This document shows, piece by piece, positions 14,471 to 24,330 of a stretch of 64,000 bases of DNA. Within the stretch, counting starts at the first letter, position 1. Each line of letters starts with the position of its first letter. The stretch is from Ifrita kowaldi (taxonomy: Eukaryota > Chordata > Aves > Passeriformes > Cinclosomatidae): the NCBI GenBank assembly GCA_013398055.1, contig VZRS01002651.1, forward strand, positions 62,001-126,000. Reading direction: 5' to 3'. Position numbers and translations under genes: made by a program. The notes beneath the pieces are model-generated. The model had not been told where the DNA came from. It did no database searches and saw nothing but the letters and a program-made list of their open reading frames with translations.

Positions 14471-14519
14471 CACGTTGTCCTCTCTCTTTCTCTCCCTTAA
14501 TAACACTTTCTTTTAACAG
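14471..14519 (+). promoter_or_regulatory. ETV6: 3' splice acceptor and polypyrimidine tract of ETV6 intron 1
   Basis: A C/T-rich run (GTCCTCTCTCTTTCTCTCCC and onward) leads to TTTTAACAG at 14511-14519, immediately before the exon frame. The CTTAATA-like sequence near 14497 is a plausible branch point. The order branch point, pyrimidine run, CAG is typical of a strong vertebrate acceptor. The boundary agrees with the known phase-0 junction between ETV6 exons 1 and 2. Confidence 0.85.
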
Positions 14520-14646
14520 CAGGAAAGAATTTCGTACACACCTCCAGCGAGCCCGGTACCAAATTACACTTCGTCACCACTACATGTCCCAGTGCCTCAA
14601 GCGATCAGGATGGAGGAAGACACCATCAGACTGCCAGCACACCTGC
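14520..14646 (+). CDS. ETV6: ETV6 (TEL) coding exon 2, internal exon
   Basis: This is a 127-nt internal exon. Read in frame from the first base it encodes 42 codons plus one base, starting QERISYTPPASPVPNY and ending IRLPAHL, with no stop. From established knowledge of human ETV6, exon 2 covers codons 12-54 plus one base (130 nt, entry phase 0, exit phase 1). The phases agree here and the exon is one codon shorter, in the Ser-Ser-Thr-Pro stretch. Other differences from human are Glu to Ala after Pro-Pro and Arg-Ala-Leu to Gln-Ala-Ile before the internal Met. ETV6 is a nuclear ETS-family repressor needed in blood and vessel development. This exon encodes the proline-rich N-terminal linker and the first residues of the PNT/SAM oligomerisation domain; most of PNT lies in exons 3-4, outside this window. 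The acceptor ends TTTTAACAG and the donor is GTGAGT. The identification rests on remembered human sequence, but the match is long and specific. Confidence 0.95.
14610..14612 (+). promoter_or_regulatory. ETV6: Internal in-frame ATG, equivalent to ETV6 Met43 alternative start
   Basis: The 31st codon of the exon is ATG followed by GAG GAA GAC. It has A at -3 and G at +4, a favourable Kozak context. Human ETV6 is known to use two starts, Met1 and Met43, giving two isoforms. Because of the one-codon deletion this would be Met42 here, assuming exon 1 still encodes 11 residues (not seen). A protein from this start would keep the whole PNT and ETS domains and lose the proline-rich linker. Confidence 0.7.
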
Positions 14647-14652
14647 GTGAGT
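14647..14652 (+). promoter_or_regulatory. ETV6: 5' splice donor of ETV6 intron 2
   Basis: GTGAGT follows CTG C at the exon end. It leaves the first base of an Arg codon on the exon, as in human ETV6, where exon 3 completes that codon and continues the PNT domain. It is close to the consensus vertebrate donor. Confidence 0.9.
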
Positions 14653-16607
14653 GTCAGCACGAGGCTGCTTAAGTTCTTGGACTGAGGAGGGGGCGGGGCG
14701 GGGCGAGGATTTATTTCTGTGTTTATGGAAGGGAGCAGGGAAGTCCCTGGCTTTACATACTTTTTTTTTTTTTTTAATAAGCTCTAGCTGGTTTGGTTTT
14801 CCTAGCTATTGTTTTTAACTAAAGAAAATTACTCTTAAATACAGTGTGCTGAATCTCCCCTTCATCTCCTGCACCCCTTGACAAGCATTTGGCCCGTTTC
14901 TCATGACAGGCACAAATATGGAGGGTTTGTTTTGACGGGAAGTGCTGTGTTTCCTTCCACTTTATTGGAATTGCTCAGTTACGTGCTGCGACACAAGGTC
15001 AGAGTTTCACCAGCTGTGGCAAGTGGAATGCGCTTGTGCTGTGGCTATTTTCAGGTTCTGAGGGGTCTCAAATACTTGTGATGCCCAGACTCTCTAGTGT
15101 AGAGCATGAGTGCTGACAGAGGCAGTGGGAAAGGAGGAGGAATGAGCTTAGCTGAGTACAAAAGGATGCTGCAAAGGAGGAAGGATGTATCACTGACATT
15201 GCAACACAGACTGGAGCTGGGGGCAAGGTGAGAGCCAGGTACTTCCTTGCTGAGATGATTTAGTGTTTGACAAATAGGAAAGGCCAAGGACTGTTGGCCA
15301 GTGAGAAGTGAATTAGGATGGGGACAAGAAGAGTGGAATTTTTCTTTGTGGAGGGGAGGCAGTTCTGATGGAAATACAGATGTTTTAAGTAAACTTTTGT
15401 CAGGTGTAACATTCCTGGGGTACTTGAGCAACAATGAACAAGAGGGCCAGGAGCAAATAAAACTTTGTGCTTTGCCCTCTGACAAACGGTTTTGGGATTT
15501 TGTGGGGGGAAGAGGGGGAAGTCCATGTTTATCACAAGACACTCTCATTTCTGTCCTCAGCTGTCTTCCACACACACTCCTTTTCTGGATGCAAACTGTG
15601 TTTCAAGCATTTCTGTAGCCCTATGCTCGCTCCCTTGCTGGCCACTGAGTTACTCCACCCCACGGTCACTCGCTCCCATGCTGTGTCCCACATGTCCTGC
15701 GTGGCCCAGGTTGTGCCTTTTCTGTGCTTCCTGGTGGGAATGGGAGCTGGTGCTGGAGTGTTTCTGACGGTGCCTGGTCCCTGCCTGAGCATCCTTGAGA
15801 TCCCAGGCCTGGCTTGCACGTGTGTGTGGCTGCTCAGCTGTTCCCCTGGCCTGGGGAGGACTTGGCTCCCACATTTGCAGGGCATTTCTATGCTTTGCCC
15901 AAAGTAGGCACAAAAAAACCCAACACAGAAGCAGTTTTTCCTCCAGCAGTTCTTTTCCCTGCTGCTGCTGTTCATCCCCAGATCTTTTGGGTTTTTTCCT
16001 CATTGGAGTAGTTGGTACTGTTTACCTGTGCTGTGGGAGCCACTGTCTGTCCACTCCATAGCCAGGATCACAGCTGGCTTTCCAGTTACTTATTGCCCTC
16101 CCCACTGTGTCTGGCAGATGCATAAGGCAGGAGGGCAGACTCTTGATACCAAAAGTGGTGGTACATATTGTGCCTGCTTCCTTCCCATCAGCTAGCCAGC
16201 ATGCTGGATAGTGTAGAATTTATAAAGCTTCCTCTCAATGAAGGCTTCTTTCATGGTATTTTTAGAATGTGGTCCAACTTTTCACCTTGAGTTTTGTTTT
16301 GGTTTTTTTGTTCTTTTGGTCAGCACATTTTTAAACTTGCAAGGCTTCTTTCCCTTTAGTATTTCCACACCAGTCTGACTTGTTGCAGTGTAAAAGCACA
16401 GATGATTAATCGTGAAATATCTGTGAAATAGCCTTCCATAAAGTTAGTGTCTGAGGTCACAAACAACATGGAACACATTTACTTAGCCTTACTAATTGTA
16501 GTCAATGGCAGTGTAGTATTTTGTAGCTCAGTAGGCAGTCAGTATTGACATGAAACACTGTTGTCAGCCAACAGACCCAATGACTGTTAAAACCACTGTT
16601 TTTAAAG
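14653..16607 (+). other. ETV6: ETV6 intron 2, first 2 kb (non-coding)
   Basis: After the GC boxes there is a 15-T run at 14761-14775. Then comes a somewhat GC-richer stretch (15050-16050) that holds several long open frames on both strands, up to 174 codons. These overlap one another and lack recognisable domains, so I treat them as chance. Early intron 2 sequence often carries regulatory elements, but nothing specific can be read here. Confidence 0.5.
14688..14706 (+). promoter_or_regulatory. Tandem GC-box (Sp1/KLF-like) cluster just inside intron 2
   Basis: Overlapping GGGGCGGGGC units form a G/C run about 40 bp after the exon 2 donor, within otherwise AT-rich sequence. Such runs bind Sp1/KLF factors and may also form G-quadruplex-like structures. 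No TATA box, initiator or CpG island accompanies it, so promoter use is only a possibility. Confidence 0.4.
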
Positions 16608-16608
16608 T

Positions 16609-17180
16609 ACATAGATTCATAGCTAGGCCAGGAGCAGCCATTCTGAATTTCTAAAATGATCTCTGGTATAACTTTTGTTACAGAACTTCATGCATTGACT
16701 GCTGTGTTTAGGTCCAGTAACTGAGCTACAACATGTGCAGAAAGATTTCTGCTCTTCATGTAAAAAACTTAAGTGATGAGGAGGATATAAGGTCTCTAGA
16801 TGTTCTTTTAATGCTTAATTATCTCCTTATTTGCCTTTTTTTTTTTAAGTGCCCTATTTATAGTTTGAATTAGTCAAGCTTCAGTTTCCAACTATTAGAT
16901 CTCATTATCGCTTTTCCTGCTAAATATTGTCGAAAGACTCCTCCTGATATAGGTGCTTTTAGACAGTCACTTCTTAACCTTTTCTTGGCTAAACTGGCTA
17001 GGAAGAGAGGTTCTTAAGGCTGTCAGTCTTCCTGTTAAGCTTTTAGATTTCAAATTCTGTTTATATCACCTCTGTGAACTGTCTCCCACTTCAGACATCC
17101 TTCTTAAAGCGAGGACAACACAACTGAAGATGACATTCCAGGAGTAGTCTTGCTAACACCATGTATAGAAATAACTCAGC
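16609..17180 (-). mobile_element. Ancient CR1 LINE 3' fragment (archosaur/turtle type)
   Basis: The 3' end lies at 16609 with ATAGATTCATAG, followed on the + strand by the order of segments expected for the reverse complement of this CR1 type. These are GGCCAG..GAGCAGCCATT, GATCTCTGGTATAAC, AGTGATGAGGA, AATTAGTCAAGCTTCAGTTTCC, ATTAGATCTCATTATCGC, CAGTCACTTCTTAACC, and ACATCCTTCTTAAAGCGAGG then ATTCCAGGAGTAGTC near 17130. It is heavily mutated, truncated at the 5' side, has no usable reverse-transcriptase frame, and is plainly older than the CR1 pair at 45 kb. The left limit (element 5' side, near 17180) is approximate. Confidence 0.85.
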
Positions 17181-20100
17181 ACCTTCTGGATTTTGTGTCA
17201 TGAGGGTTTAAGAGGTATTAATACAGGGTTTTTCAGTTCCTGCACGGACTCCTCTCATTTATCTTTTGTTTGTTTATTTTAGAGATGTGTCTGAGGTACA
17301 GCTTTGATCTTAAATCCAAACTGCCTCAGAAGTCAGGCAAAGTAACTAATTTCCAGTTCAGGCTATGGTTCTGTGTGTGAAGGTTGGGTTTAGATCTGCA
17401 AAGTTCAAGGACTTTCTAGGTCTGAGATTTTGTTTGGTTCCATCCCTATGGTTGTTTTTGTTGATTTGGTGGAGCATAATAACTTCTTTCACCCTTCACT
17501 CATTCCGGTGCAACAGAGAGATATGGTAAATTCTGCCACTCACACACACACAGCCAATAGGTTGTCAGGCCTCCACTCCTTCTGTTTCCATGAGATTCTG
17601 ATGGTGTTCAACAAAATCAAGGCAGGGTTCAGTCCCAACCCACACATCTTCATGTAGATGCTGTAGGTGCAGCTGAAAAGAGCAGTTGGCCCAAAGAGAG
17701 GCCTAGAGACAAACGATTCACATGGAACATGTAGAGCACTCTCTGGATTTAGGCAGTTTTATGCCTTCTGATAAGAAATTTCACTGTTTCTCATGTTCCA
17801 GAGCACTCTGAAAGCACCAACAGCAATAGTATCAGGACAATAAGTAGAGCAATTTCCTTTGGTGTAATAAATTATTTCTCACTGCTTAGTGAGCAAATGA
17901 GCCTCAGGTAGGCTGAGCTGATTTTATCCAGAGACTGGAAAAAGGAGAAGTGCAGTTTGGAAGGGTGGAATGCAGATCCCTCTTTGCTACAAGCTTCCTT
18001 CTCTTTGGTCAACAGAGCTAAAATTGTATATACAAACACCTTTTTCTGGGGGTGATGTGAAGGCACTTTCCCCTTCTCACACAGCCTTTCATGTTTTAAG
18101 TAGCTGCTTTCTCCCCAACCAGCCTGTTGTATAGAAATGCAGTGTAATCAGCCTTAACTTTAACTCTCTGGGATAGTAAGAATCATTTCTGGGTAAAACG
18201 TACCTTTCTCTGGTGCTGCACTTCTCTGTAAGGGACTTTTGACCCATACTTTTAAACATACTTGTCTGCCTCACATCCCCTAGGAGCAGAGTATTGGGGG
18301 CATTGTGGACAAAATATCAGCAGGAAGCTGTGGAATACACTTCCCTGCATTTCAGGTATGTAGTCAGAAAACAGTTGGTCTTTGTCCCTGGCGTGTCTGC
18401 CGTGGCAGCTTTGCAGCATATATGATCTCCACTAGACTACACTAATGTCAGGTAGGAGTGTTTGGAAAATGGGCATTTTTTACTGAGGATTGAAGAGAGG
18501 CAAGTTCAGCTTGCACACAAGGTGCTGCCCTTGGTGCCTTCTAGGGCGTTGGACACCTTGTTTCAGCTCCCCCACCGTAAAATGAAAAAACCCCATGAGT
18601 GCAGACTCTTACATGTTTTGAAAAATAATACAGAAACTGCCAAGGTATTGTGATAATGAAAAATGTAGAGATAGGTGGAAGTCCTTTGTAACTATTTACA
18701 TACCCCTTATCTCTGGGGAGACACTCCATTTTGCCACAGAGAAAGTTAGTGGGTTTTTTTGGTAGGGGTCTGTATTTTTTTCAATTTCATTTTTCTTAAA
18801 GCCCTTCTCTTTGTCTCATCTGGTAAAAAGTCATTAGCTACTGATTTTATGCTATGGACAATACCTTGTAGTAAAAAGTTATTGGAACTGGATAGAGGTT
18901 ACAGCATGTAAGAAATGGATGTGAGAACCCTTCCCTGTGTCTATTAATATGCTCTGAATTAGGAAGGAAATAGCTTTTTACTTTTTTGTAATACACAAGA
19001 TTAAAATAAGGTGGTTTGCCTGCTGAAACAGCAACTGTAAATATCTGCTACAGGCTTCATGGTTTTCTTTTGTCTCCTTCAACATAAAACTTCTTCAACA
19101 AGAGAGACAGAATAAATCTCAGTGCTGAGAAAGGACTTGTTGCACGCTCCGATCCTGTGCAGCGTCATTCCCGCTTGGATGCTTATGTTGATTTGTACAG
19201 TTTGATTTTTATCTCTGAAGGGCATCTTCTCTTGGGAACATGTGTGTGTTTGTTTAGGGAGAGGGATCTCATGGGCAAAGATTTCAGAGTTTTCTATTGA
19301 TACAAACATGAAAATGAGTTCATTTGTTCCTCTGAACTAATTACTCTTCTCTCTTTGATGTTGTCATCTTTCACATGTCTGCAGCCCATTGTCATGGTAA
19401 GACATGCTGCACATAATTTTCTGTGCACACAAAGCAATTAATCTTGGCAACAACTGATTTTTCTTGCTGTTGCCTTTTTTTCTGAACCCCCAACAGTCTG
19501 CACAGATGTTCAGAGTGCAGTGATACACTCGAGATGTCACAGTACATGCCTCACCTCGTAGGGGAGAATTTTTACTTTGGGACTGCAGTGTTGTCTTGAC
19601 TCCACTCACTTTGGGGGGGTTGTGGTGGTAGGGAAAGCTAAAGGCCTATCTGTAAAATCATTTGAGTGCTTTTTGTTTCCAGTGTAGTCTTGGTTTCTGG
19701 TCTTTGGTTTTCCAGTGTATGATAAGTTCCAGGTCACAGCTGATTTGGATAAACTTCATAGAATGCAGACCTGGTCACATACAGATAGTGAGATCACATT
19801 TTTTGTTTTTCAGTATCTCTGTGTCCCTTGCTGTTACTGTCTGTTCTACTTCCCTCATTAAGGACAGAAAGGAAGTTTGTTTAGTTTTCTGCAATGATTA
19901 TATTAAAGGCCTTTAAGTTTTTAGCGAGTGTTTCATAGGAATCTTTCTTCATGGCTGTTTGTGTTACTGATGCTCTGATTTGGTGGGAACTAGTCCAGTG
20001 GTTTGGCATTGGTTTGGCATCTTTGTGAGCTTAGCTGTACCACATACTGCAATAAAGTTCTGTGTGGACATGAGTAGTAGGGTAGGGACAGGTAGTTGGG

Positions 20101-23100
20101 CAGTTTCTTTAAACTAAGGCATTTATTAGACCTGAAGGCAGTTTGTTGCCAGTTTCTTTCTTCTGATCACGCATTGTTGCTTATATGTATCATTTGTGTT
20201 TTAAGGGCACTAGTTTTCTTTTTTTTTTCTTATTAAAGGAATGCAGGAAACAATTAAGAGAAGGAGGAGGAAACAACAACACTCTCAGTATTGCCAAGGA
20301 TTCATTTTTTTTCTGTATAGTGTCTATTAATTATGCTACTCCTTTTATTAATCCTTTGGCACCTGTTAATTATTCTACAATTTTGGCTAGCAGCTGGAAA
20401 GCCACTTTGAAGCATTAAGCATATTGCTGTTTAGTTACTAGAATATTCAATGCGCTGAACTGAAAGTATGTAGTGAGATGGGAAAAAAAGCCCTTTACCC
20501 TAAGCCACATTTAGAGCAGCAAGCAATAAAAATATTTGCTTTGGAAGGATCTTTGTGGAGCAAAACTGACTGACGCACATACAGGGAAAATAAAATAAAA
20601 GCTTCGTATGACAAAGGGACTGGGAGAGGTGGCCAGAATGTCAAATTAGTGGCTGAGACTAATCCTGGTCCTGCTGAAATGAGTGGTTAAATTCCCACTG
20701 ATTTTCATTGGACCTGGACTGGCCTCTTTCTCAAATGGTTGGCTTCTCTTTGCTCTTCTCTGACATTATGGCCACTTAAGCATTGTTCTTCCCTCTTACT
20801 GTTCTTGCCTTTTCTCCTAATCTGCTGTTCACCTTGCATGTAACCAATACCAACCCACTACGAAAAAGAAAAAAATGAAGCCTGGCAGTGGCACTGCTTG
20901 CTAACACCTTATTGCAGTAATTAATCTTGATGTTGCATCTTTGTCTTCTGCCATAGGCTATTCTTGCATATTTTTATTGTGAGCTATGCAGAGAGGGTCC
21001 ATCCAGCAGTGCCTCCTGGTCTTTCAGTTTATAACTGTTGATAATCTGCTGACAGGCCAGCTGGAGTATGGAAATCCCAGCCGTCCATCCTGTCAGCCTC
21101 AGTGACCATTACTTTGGTTAACCCCAGCAAAGCTCCTTCAGGACTCTGAGCTGTGTCCAGTTATTGGGCAAACAGGATGCAAATCACCAGCTGGGGAGGC
21201 ACTGATCATGCCTGCCTGTAACCTAAGGCAGGCTGTTCCACAGGCACCCTCAGGTGCTCAGCTGAATTGAGCTCATCTGCTCCACCCTGCATCCCAGGGG
21301 TTTCTTATAGTGAATCTCAGGCCAGCCTCGAAGAGATCATCCAGACAGGAAACTTGGATGGGTGGGAAGCCCAGTCTGAGTCACTCTTGTCCCATGGCTG
21401 GGCACAATGTACTATTTTATATGGACTGTGTTGCACTGGGAAGAGTGGAACCCCATTACTGATTCCGCTGGGAAAACAGTGGCCTTTGGATCGTGAACGT
21501 CCTGCTTTGTGTTTTTCTGGCACGATCTTTGTTCATCACCTGTAGGAAGCTAACCCCCTTGTCACTGGGTTTGCACTGGAGTGACACAGGGCCACTTCAG
21601 TTGTCACTTTTGTAAACATCTGGTGAGTTGAACCCTAAATCTGTTAACTCCTTACTGCTGCCTGGTGGCTATGGCAGAAGCATCCAGGTTAAGTGTGGAA
21701 AAACTTGTAAAGGGAGTTCACTTGCTGTGAGCTGGTTTCTGCTCCTTGAGAGATTTTAGAATCGAGAGGTTTTTATTTTCCCCGATGTGCCTGGTGGTTG
21801 CCCAGAGTTAACAGCAGTTTCCTGCACTGACAGTTCCCGATGGAAGCATGTGGAGGGATAAGATCCTTTCTGCCTCAGTGGGAACTTGCAAAGCAGTCCT
21901 GATGTGGGAGGTCAAGAGACCTGTGCTTCAGGATCCGGAGAGCTGGCAGTGTGGGAGTCCCAGTGGTGCTGAGCCAGTCTTTTACCCTTTTGGAAAGCTT
22001 CACTGCAGGGTTTTAAATCTCCAAAATACACACTCACCTCTATTCAGAGGGGAAAGGAAGCCATGTCACTTTAATATGGGATTCAGGCTTGATCCCTTGT
22101 GGAATTCCCGTGGAAAGTGTGGAGAGGAATAAGAAGCAAAAGCAGCAGGACATTTATGGTATTGCTGGGTTTGAAGCATTTTTAGCTTTGTCTTAAAGGG
22201 ACACTGTCAAGATCAGTGAACCTAAAATTAGCTTGCTTTTCTCTTTCCATCCCAAATGTCTGTTTAATTTTTCATTTGTATTATGTTATAAATGCTTCCA
22301 TGCTCTTTTTTAAATTTTTTTTTGTAAGAAATAAAATGAATGCAAAGAATGCAGCATTCATAAACAGCCATACAACTAATGAAAACACAGAAGAGAAACT
22401 GCGTGTAAGCCATGACTAACAACTCCACAATAAGAAACCATTGTGTGGTGAGAGCCTTGCAACAAAACACAAGTGTGGTAAAAAGCCCTGCAGAAACAGC
22501 ATAGCATCATGATCTTTTAACAGAGATGAGCTGCTGCCTCTTGGAAGAGAACTGCTCTGTCCAGCACTGAGAGGGGCATATAGTGTCTAAGGAGAAAGCT
22601 GCTGTAGCTTTGAGGTCCCAGGAGTTAATGTGGTAGGTTATGTGTATACACACACAGAAAGAAAACAATTATTTGATGCCCTTGATGGGAAGCTGGATTT
22701 CCTTCTGCTGTACTTTTGTGTCTTTCCTCTCCTGTGCTGGCACTCCTTCTGGTGCTTAACAAATACAGCCTGGTAAAATATCCGCTAAATGGGGTTTTAT
22801 GCCATTTTTAGAACTCCCCATTTTACTGCTGGAGCAGAAGGACTAAATCATTCTTGAGTCTGTTGAAGACATTTTTGGTAAAATGATTCCAGATTTGGAG
22901 GCCCAGTCCAACACCTCAGCCAAGAGCCTCTTTCCAGTATCATTCTCCAGAGGTTCTTGGGAGGGTGAAGCACTTACACATCAGGCATTCCAGCCTTGTG
23001 GAATGCTTGTGCACTGTCTTTTATGGGATGAATAAATTTGAATGTGCTCACTTCTCATGTAAGATGTTTTGTGCAGGACTAGCATGGTGCTGTTAATGTG

Positions 23101-24226
23101 GCAGTGATCCTTGTTCAAGAAGTTATGAGTTAGTTATATATTTAATAGGCATATTGTTGGTGATGTTGTGAGTTATAAACAATCACCACTGATTGGCTTT
23201 TGAGAGTCAAAGCATTAGGAAACTTGCTTAACTCCAAATCTTTCCTCATGAGTTTTTATGCATAGAAGTCATACCCCAGGAATAGCCTGAAGCACCCTGC
23301 TTTATTTACTCCATCTGCCTGTCTGGTTTTGATCTCTGTATGCTTTTGTATCCCGCTGCAAAGAAAGTGTCTGCTCTGCACTGGCAGCATGGTCAGGTAG
23401 CTCTGTGGCACTTATACGGACAAGAAAATGAAAATTAACGTTAAATTATGCCATGACAAGTAAAAATTAAATTAACCTCTCCAATGATTAACCAGCATGT
23501 TCCTCCTGCCTTTAGAGTCCATAGGCACAGTATGGGGTGTTTTGCAGTCAGTGGAGAGGAAGAATAAGGGACTCTATGGCAAAATTCTCGGTTATGGGGG
23601 TTGCTTTGGAGACAGTGGAAGTTTTCCTATCTGAGAGCTTCCTGGGGGGGCTCTTCGTAGCTGGAGATTCACTATCCAAGTCCAGAGTTGCTTGTAGCAC
23701 TGGATCCCTTGGGCTGCAAGAACCTGGACCTCTCCTGCTGGAAAGCCTTATTCTACCCATGTCCTGCATGGCCTCTGCCCTGTCCTGGTGCTGTGAGGTG
23801 CAGGAGGGTGTGGTACCCCTGTATGGGCTTTTTCCAGCCCCTCTCTAAGGAAGAGTGGTAGTTCACTGTCTTTTGGACTATGCACCACTCCTACCCTGAG
23901 GGTGCAGGGAGAGCATGTGAACTGAGCCACAGAAGTTCAGTCAGGAGGGTCTGGGAGCTGTAGAAACACACTTATTTCGAGGTAAATACTGTAGCACTGG
24001 TAATGAATTTGCACTGTCTCAGCATCCTGATAAAATGGGTTATTTTCTTACTATGTTCTCAGCATTCTCCCTCTTCAAATTCTCTAGGAGCATTTTTTTT
24101 ATGTTTCCCTCAGGTATCTTAAAGCTTCTTGTTTGCAGAACAAAGATCCCAAAGGGGCTGTGAGCTGGTCAGAGCACTGACATTTTATTTTAAACCCACC
24201 AGCAGCAAAAAAACCACAGAATATTT
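17181..24226 (+). other. ETV6: ETV6 intron 2 segment, no gene seen
   Basis: AT-rich intronic sequence. It holds a short (CA)n run at 17540-17552, several T-rich tracts and scattered open frames under 100 codons. A stretch at 22340-22480 gives phrases vaguely like zinc-finger linkers, but stops and missing cysteine/histidine spacing make that unconvincing. I found no copy of ETV6 exon 3. Confidence 0.5.
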
Positions 24227-24330
24227 TTGAAGGGAAATTTCCTTTTTGGGTTTTTGTATCCCTGAAAGAATTTCCGATGCGGGCAGATAGTAATTCCCAG
24301 CTACATACTTCCTGATAAGGAAACGGCTCC
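24227..24330 (+). repeat. GGAAATTTCC-palindrome element, copy 1
   Basis: AGGGAAATTTCCTTTTTGGG at 24231 is followed by AAAGAATTTCCGATG, GCGGGCAGATAG and ACTTCCTGATAAGGAAACGG. The same blocks appear in the same order and spacing in the copy at 31059 (GGGAAATTTCCTTTTTGGGG, AAAGGAATTTCCTGTG, GTGGGCAGACAG, GGGAAACCG). Shared order over about 100 bp points to common descent rather than a single chance motif. The family name is unknown to me; it may be an old MITE or SINE fragment. Confidence 0.55.

Noticed and set aside
14335..14685. 116-codon plus-strand ORF overlapping ETV6 exon 2
   Set aside because: It is in the wrong frame relative to the ETV6 reading and runs through both splice sites.
15051..15575. 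174-codon minus-strand ORF near exon 2
   Set aside because: It lies in intron 2 of a plus-strand gene and overlaps open frames on both strands. No motif.
22340..22490. Zinc-finger-like phrases (HTTNENTEEKLRVSHD and a following KCGKKPC)
   Set aside because: Interrupted by a stop, and the Cys/His spacing of a C2H2 finger is not present. Probably chance in A-rich sequence.
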